A stretch of DNA of 64,000 bases from Flavobacterium tegetincola DSM 22377 (lineage in GTDB: Bacteria; Bacteroidota; Bacteroidia; Flavobacteriales; Flavobacteriaceae): NCBI RefSeq assembly GCF_000425485.1, contig NZ_AUDN01000007.1, positions 1 to 64,000 of the forward strand, read 5' to 3'. The translations under genes were made by a program, and so were the position numbers. Shown here piece by piece: positions 1 to 6,639 of the stretch (the stretch's first letter is position 1; every line of letters starts with the position of its first letter). A model generated the notes under the pieces. It was not told where the DNA came from. It saw nothing but the letters and a program-made list of their open reading frames with translations, and made no database searches.

Positions 1-248
1 AACGTTTTTGGAGCGTATACAAGTATTCTTGGACTTGCTCTACATCCAATTCGGTTGGGATTTTACCAAAGTGCAATGCTATTGATGCAACATGTTGGGC
101 ATAATTCCTGTAGGTACTGTCGCTCCTGCCTAAAATGGACATCGCTCGTTCAAATCGGTGAAGTAATTCTGCAAATTCAGGAACTTGAGCAACGGCTCGA
201 CTCAGAATTGTGTTGGATCCAACTAACTCATCTGCTTTTTTTTGTCAT
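1..248 (-). pseudogene. Tyrosine recombinase, N-terminal part (runs off window), frameshifted start
   Basis: The minus strand reads as the N-terminal core-binding (SAM-like) domain of a tyrosine recombinase, with phrases such as RSDSTYRNYAQHV and LDVEQVQEYLYTLQK; the catalytic domain lies beyond the window. The natural start would be the ATG at 248-246 (M-T-K-K), but the body (K-K-A-D-E-L-V) is one frame away because the A-run at 243-236 has eight bases where seven would keep frame. This could be a real disruption, a slippage site or a sequencing error in a homopolymer. The family resembles integrases that travel beside IS91-type transposases in Bacteroidetes; that link is from memory, not seen here. 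Confidence 0.6.
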
Positions 249-324
249 TGTAATTAATTTTTAATTAGTTTTACAAAGGACTAACATTTTCAGGTAATAC
301 GCTACCGAAGGTTTAGTTCAACAA

Positions 325-435
325 TGCATATATTCAATAGCGACTTTTAGTGTATCTGAAAGTCGCTTTTGTATTTGGAATGTTTTGGCTAAATCCTTAA
401 TGTGGACTTTTTAATCCGCTACTGAAATATATGCA
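325..435. repeat. Element-end inverted repeat with internal hairpin
   Basis: TGCATATATT at 325-334 is repeated inverted as AATATATGCA at 426-435. Between them a perfect 8-bp stem (GCGACTTT 340-347, AAAGTCGC 359-366) is followed by TTTT, so it could also act as a plus-strand terminator. The element sits between the 5' end of the recombinase and the first cassette gene. I infer the border of a mobile unit; the exact ends are unknown. Confidence 0.45.
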
Positions 436-485
436 CGGACGTTATATGACACCTTTTAGCTACACAGAACATTGAAAAACCGCAT

Positions 486-1838
486 ATGAAGACAATATTT
501 TTCTTTTTAATTCCATTATTTACTTTCTCACAAGTAAAAATACCAAGTGTTCAGCAACCAACTCAAATGCAACATTGCGGAAATCAAGGTTTAGGAAATC
601 CGAACAATATAAATGTAGTTCCAAATCCGATGAATATATTTAACGGAACTGATGAAACTCCAAAAAGACAGCAACTCCAAAACGAGAAATTAATCCAACA
701 AGCTAACCAATCCGAAAAGCAAAAGAAAATACAAATGCGTGAAATTTACGCGGACATCAACCAAACTAAATCAAATATCAATTACAATCTTCCTTCTTAT
801 TCTAATCTTTCAGGAACATCATACTATTATGAAGTTTACGACAGAATAATACAAATTGACACCAATAGTTTATCGGTAAAAGACATTAATTTTCAAATCG
901 AAAACGCTTATTTTGAAAACAAACAAGACAAAGCTCAATTTGACCAAATCATAAAAAACTTGGGCGATTTCATTATTGCAAAAATGAAAGAGTTAAAATA
1001 TGATATCGAAAGTAATGTCGCCAAAAACTTTATGCTCTTTCAATTCTTTTCAGAAACTTTACAACTCAAATCAAACGGATTAAAACATACTGCTTTTCAA
1101 TATGATTTTGACGATTATATGGGCGTGAAAGATTATTCCAAAATGTTTGTGTCAAAACTTCTTGCCACCAAAACAGGGCAATGTCATTCATTGCCACTAC
1201 TCTATTTAATTCTTGCCGAACAAATAAATGCCGAAGCGTTTTTGGCGTTCTCGCCAAATCATTCTTATATTCGTTTTAAAGACGATATTGGAAAGTGGTA
1301 CAACATAGAACTAATAAACGGAATGTTTTCTACAACTTCCTACATTTTACAATCGGGTTACATAAAATCAGAAGCGTTACAAAACAAAATCTATATGCAA
1401 AATCTTTCTAAAAAAGAATTGCTTTCGCAATTTTATGTAGATTTAGCAAACGGTTATGTTCATAAATTTGGTTACGATGAATTTGTACAAAAACTTATTA
1501 CCAAAGCATTAGAACTTTATCCAAATAGCATTTCAGCCAATATGATACAATCCAATTTAGACACGGTACGCTTTGAATATGTAATGCAACAAATTGGAAT
1601 TAATCCACGCAAAAAAGAAGAACTCCAAAACATTCGTTCATTTTCACAAGCAGTTGCACTACTCAACAAAGTAAACGGGCAATATAATTTTATGGATAAT
1701 TTAGGTTACGAACATATGCCAGATGAAGCCTATCAAAATTGGCTACAATCTATGAAAGAACAAAAACACGTTCAAGATAACGAAGCCATCAGAAAACAGT
1801 TTAAAGGTTTAGTCATCAAAAAATCATTAAAAAACTAA
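486..1838 (+). CDS. Secreted transglutaminase-like (SirB1-type fold) protein, cassette gene 1
   Basis: A 450-residue protein with a short signal peptide (MKTIFFFLIPLFTFSQ). Residues about 30-90 are low-complexity and Gln/Asn-rich. A central block around Cys233 and His259 (GQCHSLPLLY, then SPNHSYIRF and WYNIELINGMF) has the Cys...His spacing of the transglutaminase-like superfamily seen in SirB1-type domains, so a papain-like peptidase or transamidase fold is plausible; activity is not shown. The C-terminus ends with a conserved MP-D-E-Y-NWL motif shared with the next gene. It is followed after one base by that paralogue and then by an RHS gene, so the three look like one operon. Processing of the RHS product is my inference. 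Confidence 0.6.
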   Translation: MKTIFFFLIPLFTFSQVKIPSVQQPTQMQHCGNQGLGNPNNINVVPNPMNIFNGTDETPKRQQLQNEKLIQQANQSEKQKKIQMREIYADINQTKSNINYNLPSYSNLSGTSYYYEVYDRIIQIDTNSLSVKDINFQIENAYFENKQDKAQFDQIIKNLGDFIIAKMKELKYDIESNVAKNFMLFQFFSETLQLKSNGLKHTAFQYDFDDYMGVKDYSKMFVSKLLATKTGQCHSLPLLYLILAEQINAEAFLAFSPNHSYIRFKDDIGKWYNIELINGMFSTTSYILQSGYIKSEALQNKIYMQNLSKKELLSQFYVDLANGYVHKFGYDEFVQKLITKALELYPNSISANMIQSNLDTVRFEYVMQQIGINPRKKEELQNIRSFSQAVALLNKVNGQYNFMDNLGYEHMPDEAYQNWLQSMKEQKHVQDNEAIRKQFKGLVIKKSLKN

Positions 1839-1839
1839 A

Positions 1840-2880
1840 ATGAAGAAATACATCATACATTCTTTTCTCTTTCTCTCAACATTTTGTGCTGTCGCACAAA
1901 ATCAAGAAAAACTATTTGAACAAAGCTACGCTTTGCTCAATAGTATGATTGTTGATGAGAATAATTATAGTTTTAAGAAAGCCGTTTTTTCTGTTGAAAA
2001 TGCTTATCTCAATGATAAATTAGATACTACGTTTGTCAATAAAGAAATCAAAACATTAACTAACCTTTGCAATTCTTTAATCCAAAATAGATTTTTGGCT
2101 TATGTAGAAAACGACAAAGAAAAAGTAAACAAATGGGCTTCGGTTTATTCAGTAATGTGCGACACAATTCCGATAATTATTGAAGACAAACAATACAAAT
2201 ACATTCCTTACGGTTACGACTTTAACGATGTTTTTGGGCATAATGATTTAGCCAGTATGTCGGTTACAAAGTTGCTTCGCACTCGAAAAGGAAATTGCCA
2301 TTCATTACCTTATTTATACAAAATTCTTTGCGAAGAATTAGGAACAACTGCTAACCTTTCGTTAGCACCAAACCACATTTACATCAAACATCAAAACAAA
2401 AAACACGGTTGGTTTAATACCGAACTCACAAGCGGAATTTTTCCAAACGATGCTTGGATAATGGCTTCAGGTTTTGTCCATCTTGACGCTATTACAAACG
2501 GCGTTTATATGAAAGCACTAAACAATAAAGAAAGTATTGCACTTCTTTTAATTGATTTAGCCAATGCTTATAAAAGCATTTACCCGAAGAACGACGGAAC
2601 TTTTGAATTAAAATGTGCCGAAACGGCAATAAGTGCTTATCCAAGCTTTGCAACTGCTTTAATTCTTAAAGCCGAAATTCATAAAAAGCAATTAGAACAA
2701 GAACCAAACGATGAAAAAGCAAAATTGCTTTTCACGTCTTTGGAAAAAGAATACGGACACATTCACAAAATCGGTTATCGTTTTATGCCCGAAGAAATGT
2801 ATTTCAATTGGTTAGTTAAATTAAAAATCGAAAAAGACAAATACGAAAACAAAAAATTAAATAACTTTAGCACAAATTAA
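1840..2880 (+). CDS. Secreted transglutaminase-like protein, cassette gene 2 (paralogue of gene 1)
   Basis: 346 residues, signal peptide MKKYIIHSFLFLSTFCAVAQ. It repeats the core of the preceding gene: GNCHSLPYLYKILCEELG with Cys153, APNHIYIK with His179, WFNTELTSGIF, and the C-terminal MPEEMYFNWL motif. It lacks the Gln/Asn-rich N-terminal stretch. The start lies one base after the upstream stop, and the stop lies four bases before the RHS gene, so translation is probably coupled. The tandem arrangement suggests an old duplication with divergence. Secreted cysteine peptidase or transamidase is the best guess; substrate unknown. Confidence 0.6.
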   Translation: MKKYIIHSFLFLSTFCAVAQNQEKLFEQSYALLNSMIVDENNYSFKKAVFSVENAYLNDKLDTTFVNKEIKTLTNLCNSLIQNRFLAYVENDKEKVNKWASVYSVMCDTIPIIIEDKQYKYIPYGYDFNDVFGHNDLASMSVTKLLRTRKGNCHSLPYLYKILCEELGTTANLSLAPNHIYIKHQNKKHGWFNTELTSGIFPNDAWIMASGFVHLDAITNGVYMKALNNKESIALLLIDLANAYKSIYPKNDGTFELKCAETAISAYPSFATALILKAEIHKKQLEQEPNDEKAKLLFTSLEKEYGHIHKIGYRFMPEEMYFNWLVKLKIEKDKYENKKLNNFSTN

Positions 2881-2884
2881 ATCT

Positions 2885-3979
2885 ATGACAAAAATTTATT
2901 TTTTAGTGCTTTGCTTCTTAACTTTTGGTGTGCTTTCAGCACAAGAAAAGTTATCTAAAGAAGAACAAGCACGCCGAGAGAAGAACATACAGGCAGGAAA
3001 TCCTTTTGCCAAGTTTGGTTATAAAGGTAAAGTTGCTACTTTAAGCAAAGGCAAGTATTTAGAAGTTCACGATTTAGACAGTATCGTAACTATTGGTTCA
3101 ATTCGTTACCATGTTGACAATAAACAAATTGTTGGTAATATCGTAATTGACACCACCAATATATATGCTCGACCAATTGGCGACACGCCAAGCCGTTGGC
3201 TTTCGCCTGACCCATTGAGTGAAGAATTTCCTGATTGGTCACCTTACAGCTTTTCATTCAACAGTCCTTTAAAATATAATGACCCGACAGGAATGGCACC
3301 AGAAAGTGTAATTCCGCCTGATGATTATGTATTTAATGAGAAAGGACACTATGTTAGAACAGATAAGACTAATACTCCGGATATGCTTGTCATAGAAAAC
3401 TCAAAGACATCTGCAAAAAGTTCCTACACATTTAATGACCCAAAAACTGATGTTGCATCTATAAATTATAATATTAACAAATATGGAAGTCAGGGTTTCA
3501 AAGAACATCAATTTGTATTTGGTATAGATAACTCTTGGATGAATTTTTTCAAAAAAGAATCAGGTATAGAACAAAAAAACTATTTTTCACGAACCTTTTT
3601 TGCTGCTACAGAATCAGTTGGAGGTAAAATGGATCCTTCTGTATACTCACTCTCGTTACTCTTGTATTCGGCAGGAGAATATTACAATTATGATGCAAAA
3701 ACAGAAATTTTGGGCGATAAAGGACCTTTATATATGTTTCAAAATGATGGCTATCGCGTTTATAATCATTTAGATTCTGGTAATTTTTTGTGGGGTAATT
3801 TTATGAATGGCTTGGGTTTTAGTTCATCCGATGCAATGAATTATGCAAAAGATTATAATAAAAATGATACTTCATCAGATATAAATGCTATCCAAAGAGG
3901 TAGTACATTAAATAATAGTATGGGGATTTACGGGAACTTACCAATAACAAATGAAAAAGTAAATGAAGTACAAAAATAA
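2885..3979 (+). CDS. Mini-RHS protein: RHS-associated core plus variable C-terminal (candidate toxin) domain
   Basis: 364 residues with a signal peptide (MTKIYFLVLCFLTFGVLSAQ). At about residues 97-138 it carries the RHS-associated core signature (SRWLSPDPLSEEFPDWSPYS, then NSPLKYNDPTG). Normal RHS/YD proteins exceed 1000 residues; here the repeats are gone and only about 90 residues precede the core. The region after DPTG, about 225 residues, is the place of the polymorphic effector domain. It contains YNYD, DSGNFLWG and a late SDINAIQRG, which recall polymorphic toxin type 44-like domains (weak assignment). It could be a truncated orphan toxin cassette or a working secreted effector. Confidence 0.65.
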   Translation: MTKIYFLVLCFLTFGVLSAQEKLSKEEQARREKNIQAGNPFAKFGYKGKVATLSKGKYLEVHDLDSIVTIGSIRYHVDNKQIVGNIVIDTTNIYARPIGDTPSRWLSPDPLSEEFPDWSPYSFSFNSPLKYNDPTGMAPESVIPPDDYVFNEKGHYVRTDKTNTPDMLVIENSKTSAKSSYTFNDPKTDVASINYNINKYGSQGFKEHQFVFGIDNSWMNFFKKESGIEQKNYFSRTFFAATESVGGKMDPSVYSLSLLLYSAGEYYNYDAKTEILGDKGPLYMFQNDGYRVYNHLDSGNFLWGNFMNGLGFSSSDAMNYAKDYNKNDTSSDINAIQRGSTLNNSMGIYGNLPITNEKVNEVQK

Positions 3980-4118
3980 AATAAGTAGGGCTTTAATTAT
4001 TTTGATAGCAATTTTTATAATCTTTAAATTGTCAAAATACTTATATCATAATGTTTTTGATGAATATTTTAAAGAGAAAACCTGGAATGAATCGGTTGAT
4101 AGAGCTAAATCAAAATAG
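3963..4118 (+). CDS. 51-residue single-pass membrane protein, candidate immunity protein
   Basis: The ATG at 3963 lies inside the last codons of the RHS gene (overlap 17 bases, different frame). The product starts MKYKNKISR, has a hydrophobic segment at about residues 10-23 (ALIILIAIFIIF) and a charged tail ending in DRAKSK. A small membrane-anchored protein overlapping the 3' end of a polymorphic-toxin gene is the usual position of an immunity gene. No homology could be tested, so the function is inferred from position only. Confidence 0.45.
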   Translation: MKYKNKISRALIILIAIFIIFKLSKYLYHNVFDEYFKEKTWNESVDRAKSK

Positions 4119-4189
4119 TTTTTCCATTTTAGTATATAAAAATTAAACAGATGAAACAAATAATAAAACTAATCAGTAAAGAAGATAAA

Positions 4190-4337
4190 TTAAAACGCAT
4201 ATCCGTTTTCAATCATACTCCTGTAATGCTTACTATCACTAGTCTGTCGAATAATTTTTCGCCAAAATATCTTCTTTTTTAATTTGTAAACAAAATCATC
4301 GAGGTAAAGTTGTAAATTCTTGCGCTTTATTTTAGCC
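4190..4337 (-). pseudogene. IS1595-type transposase, C-terminal remnant
   Basis: The minus strand reads LQLYLDDFVYKL, then after a one-base shift in an A-run continues RRYFGEKLFDRLVIVSITGV and meets TGA where a Trp would be expected. The YLDEFVYKLNRRYFG...LFDRL pattern is typical of the C-terminus of IS1595-family transposases in Bacteroidetes. No N-terminal part, catalytic residues or clean terminal inverted repeats are visible, so this is a decayed fragment. Confidence 0.5.
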
Positions 4338-4535
4338 CCCTAGCCCCCAAAGGGGGAATTGGAGTTGGGTTAATAACTGGTTATTTTTTATATCTGTTAC
4401 TGGTTTTGTCTCATTTGAAAAACCTAACGCCCTTGCACGAACTAACTAAACCAAAAAACTCGGCAAGGGGTTAGGATTCCTCACCCCAGCCCTCTCTGGT
4501 TGCTTCATTCTTCGCAATGACAGAGGGAGCCAGAA
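4330..4535. repeat. Cluster of nested palindromic intergenic repeats
   Basis: Three palindromic units lie back to back. 4336-4356 contains CCCCC-AAA-GGGGG and reads TAGCCCCCAAAGGGGG. 4423-4476 pairs CCTAACGCCCTTGC with GCAAGGGGTTAGG around a 26-base loop. 4480-4532 begins CTCACCCCAGCCCTCTCT and ends AGAGGGAGCC, and encloses GTTGCTTCATTCTTCGC-AATGAC; this looks like one repeat inserted in the loop of another. Such units are familiar as dispersed repeats in flavobacteria. No gene is visible here. Confidence 0.5.
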
Positions 4536-4581
4536 GTGTTGTGCTGGTCGCTTTAAATTCATAAGCTTTATTGTTTATAAA

Positions 4582-4633
4582 GGAAGGGGAACTGCCGTTG
4601 CAGATTGCAGCCAGGCGCGGGCAGTATCCTTCC
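4582..4633. repeat. GC-rich imperfect palindrome
   Basis: GGAAGG (4582-4587) pairs with CCTTCC (4628-4633) and ACTGCC (4591-4596) with GGCAGT (4620-4625). The segment is much richer in GC than its surroundings. It lies in the gene-free stretch between the IS remnant and the long palindrome. The plus-strand open frame across 4571-4846 runs through both structures and is unlikely to be coding. Confidence 0.4.
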
Positions 4634-4725
4634 AGAAAAATAATTTTCAAATTGAAATGCGAAACTGATAAAAAGAAAGCAGTGCTAAGAATTAAGGAGA
4701 GTTGGCTTTTTGGAAATAAAAAAAA

Positions 4726-4871
4726 GCGTGGAACTCAGCTTACTGCACTAGTGGTACTGGTATACCGAGCAACAATAAGAGAGCCCACGCCGTTAGACGT
4801 GAGCATCGTACTTATTATCTCGTTGCAAAAATTACCAGTTTTCTAGTGCGAGATTCTAAGCGAATGCTTCA
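4726..4871. other. Long imperfect palindrome; candidate structured RNA or mobile-element end
   Basis: Nested pairs are GCACTAG 4745-4751 with CTAGTGC 4843-4849, ACTGGTA 4756-4762 with TACCAGT 4833-4839, AATAAG with CTTATT (4811-4816), and a tip stem 4783-4789 with 4798-4804 around the loop CCGTTAGA. A competing stem joins GCGTGG 4726-4731 to CCACGC 4785-4790; read on the minus strand it is followed by eight T, like an intrinsic terminator. AAGC/GCTT at 4859-4869 adds another hairpin. It may be a minus-strand small RNA, a transposon end or a recombination site. I do not recognise the family. Confidence 0.4.
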
Positions 4872-4981
4872 AATGTGATATGTGAAGAATCGCAAATATA
4901 TGTAATTATTAACAAATATAATAAAATTATAATGCGCACGACAATGCGCAGTGTATTTTAACATATTTCTTTAATTTGAAA

Positions 4982-5305
4982 ATGGGAAAAAATGAGAAAC
5001 CTCTAAGTAATGTACGGATTCGTAAAGTTTTTAATGTAGATAAATTATTATGTAATTTTATCGTTGAAGAATTTTAGGATGCGAATTCTAATCGGTTTGT
5101 TGGCGACAGTATGAATAAGTCGGAATCAATAATCCGAAAGTTTAAAGATGAATATGGCTATAACGTTCCGTTATCTACAATTAATGCTTTCTGCATTAGC
5201 CAAAAAATTCTTCTTTCCGATTTTTTCAAGCTTTTTGAAGATAAATATGGAGACTTAATCGACGAGAAGTTTGATAGAGTTGAAGTAAGGCATACAAAGA
5301 AATAA
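4982..5305 (+). pseudogene. Small unknown gene with one in-frame amber codon
   Basis: An ATG at 4982 opens a frame (MGKNEKPLSNVRIRKVFNVD...FIVEEF) that meets TAG at 5075-5077, then continues without another stop through the Met at 5111 (MNKSESIIRKFKDEYGYNV) to 5305. The two halves have the same composition and join without a length change, so I read one 107-codon gene with a nonsense mutation. The downstream half might still be made from 5111. No family is recognised; the adjacent XRE gene has the same kind of lesion. Confidence 0.45.
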
Positions 5306-5409
5306 GGAAATTTCATTTACCCCCGGTACCGCAGGAATTCTATATTTCATAAGTTCTTATAACAAATATTTTATAAAAAATGAAGCATTTTGTTTTCAAG
5401 CAATAGTAG

Positions 5410-5658
5410 ATGGAGAAGCATAATGAAAAAATATTGAGTGATTTTGGAAAGCATGTGAAGAAACTTAGAAAGGATGCTGGCTTAAGTCAGGATCATGCTG
5501 TAGCTAACAGTAACTGGCTTATTAAAGCAACAGTAAGCGATATTGAAAACGGTTAGCGTAATTTGTCTTTTACAACTTTAATTGATCTTGCAAAGGGCAT
5601 GAACAAACATCCTAGAGAATTGTTAGATTTCAAATTTGATTTAGATATAGATTTATAG
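5410..5658 (+). pseudogene. XRE-family helix-turn-helix regulator with one in-frame amber codon
   Basis: From ATG 5410 the frame reads an XRE (Cro/C1-type) domain: FGKHVKKLRKDAGLSQ, then SDIENG, a TAG at 5554-5556, and RNLSFTTLIDLAKGM with PRELLDF. The position of the TAG is normally Lys or another polar residue in the ENGKRNLS-type motif, so a single substitution explains it. The rest (82 codons in all) is intact and ends at TAG 5656-5658. It is probably a former regulator of the island. Confidence 0.7.
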
Positions 5659-5660
5659 AA

Positions 5661-5683
5661 AAAAGATGCTGGGGCATCTTTTT
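5661..5683 (+). terminator. Intrinsic terminator after the XRE pseudogene
   Basis: AAAAGATGC pairs with GCATCTTTT around TGGG, and the descending arm runs into a T stretch. It separates the XRE gene from the AbiE operon. Confidence 0.7.
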
Positions 5684-5750
5684 GTTTTATTTTCATAATG
5701 TTTAAAATTCTTTTTTTTTAAATTTTAAGTTTCGAAATATCCCCAAAACA

Positions 5751-5781
5751 TTGTTACTTATAAAAATATTAATTAAGTTTA
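5751..5781 (+). promoter_or_regulatory. Promoter of the abiE operon
   Basis: TTG at 5751-5753 and TAAGTTTA at 5774-5781 are 20 bases apart, close to the Bacteroidetes TTG / TAnnTTTG pattern. The expected transcript start falls at the first arm of the operator next to it. Confidence 0.5.
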
Positions 5782-5783
5782 CA

Positions 5784-5820
5784 TCTGCAATAGGGTACGG
5801 ACTTCATACCCTATTGCAGA
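5784..5820 (+). promoter_or_regulatory. AbiEi operator (perfect 14-bp inverted repeat)
   Basis: TCTGCAATAGGGTA (5784-5797) and TACCCTATTGCAGA (5807-5820) are perfect inverted copies around a 9-base spacer. They lie just after the -7 box and 12 bases before the abiEi start. AbiEi antitoxins are known to repress their own operon by binding inverted repeats in the promoter, so this is the likely autoregulatory site. Confidence 0.7.
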
Positions 5821-5832
5821 CAAAAACTTAAA

Positions 5833-6639
5833 ATGAAAAGTAATTACGCTTATTTAGAAGACTTTATCAATGAATTACGTTCCAACGGGAGGTATGCATT
5901 TTCATTACAAGAAGTAAGAAACCAATTTAATCAGTCTGATCAAGCCATTAAAAAGGCAATACAACGACTAAAAAAGAAAAAAGAAATTGCTATAATAAGA
6001 AATGAATTCTACGTAGTAATAACGCCAGAATACAGGAGTAAAGGCATTCTTCCACCTTCATTATTCATTTCGGAATTAATGAAATTTTTGGAAAAAGATT
6101 ATTATATTGGATTACTAAATGCAGCATCGTATTATGGAGCTGCACACCAGCAGCCTCAATCATTTTCTGTAATAACTATGAAACCTAGTTTAAGAAATAT
6201 CAATAATGACAACCTAAAAATTAATTTTTACATTAAAAAACAATGGTCAAAAGATGATATAGTCCAAAAAAAAGTTGATACAGGCTATATAAACGTTTCT
6301 TCTCCCGAGTTAACAGCTTTGGATTTGATGTGTTATTATGATCAAGCGGGAGGTCTTAATAGAGTTGCAACAGTGCTAGAAGAACTCTGTGAAAGCATTG
6401 ATGCGACTAAATTGCTTGATATCTCAAAACGTTATACTCCTATAACTGCGATACAGCGTTTAGGATTTTTGCTTGAAGAAATTTTAGATATGAGGGATTT
6501 AAGCGATCCAATTAAAGAATATCTAAAAACAATAAAATATTTTCCAATATTATTAAGGCCACAAAAAGAAAAATCGGAGATGATAACGGGTAATGACTGG
6601 AAGGTTGTACAAAATATAGAAATAGAAACAGATTTATGA
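5833..6639 (+). CDS. abiEi: AbiEi antitoxin (type IV toxin-antitoxin, transcriptional repressor)
   Basis: 268 residues. The N-terminus (YLEDFINELRSNGRYAFSLQ, then QAIKKAIQRLKKKKEI and EFYVVITPEYRSKG) is the winged-helix region of AbiEi, and the centre (YYIGLLNAASYYGAAHQQPQ, then INVSSPELTALDLMCY) is the conserved antitoxin domain. In type IV systems the antitoxin does not bind the toxin stably; it counteracts toxin action and represses the operon. The gene overlaps the toxin gene by four bases (ATGA), which fits coupled translation. Full family length. A perfect inverted repeat directly upstream is the expected binding site. The pair is carried on the island, where it may stabilise the element or act against phage. 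Confidence 0.9.
   Translation: MKSNYAYLEDFINELRSNGRYAFSLQEVRNQFNQSDQAIKKAIQRLKKKKEIAIIRNEFYVVITPEYRSKGILPPSLFISELMKFLEKDYYIGLLNAASYYGAAHQQPQSFSVITMKPSLRNINNDNLKINFYIKKQWSKDDIVQKKVDTGYINVSSPELTALDLMCYYDQAGGLNRVATVLEELCESIDATKLLDISKRYTPITAIQRLGFLLEEILDMRDLSDPIKEYLKTIKYFPILLRPQKEKSEMITGNDWKVVQNIEIETDL

Noticed and set aside
55..264. 69-codon plus-strand open frame
   Set aside because: It is the antisense of the tyrosine recombinase N-terminus, which reads far better as protein.
325..446. Integron attC site
   Set aside because: GTTATAT differs from the GTTRRRY core, and no second core in the right place was found; kept only as a hypothesis about a cassette border.
4151..4282. 43-codon plus-strand frame after the cassette
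   Set aside because: It lies opposite the IS1595-type transposase remnant and has no protein-like features of its own.
4571..4846. 91-codon plus-strand frame
   Set aside because: It crosses two palindromes and has irregular composition, so it is more likely structure than coding.
4726..4871. Retron msr-msd or CRISPR tracr-like RNA
   Set aside because: No reverse transcriptase, Cas gene or repeat array was found in the window, and the outer ends lack the expected pairing.
5310..5340. CCCCCGGTACCGC-rich stretch as possible second att site of tRNA-Ser
   Set aside because: It shares only a short C/G run with the tRNA T-arm and not the TTCGAATCC core.
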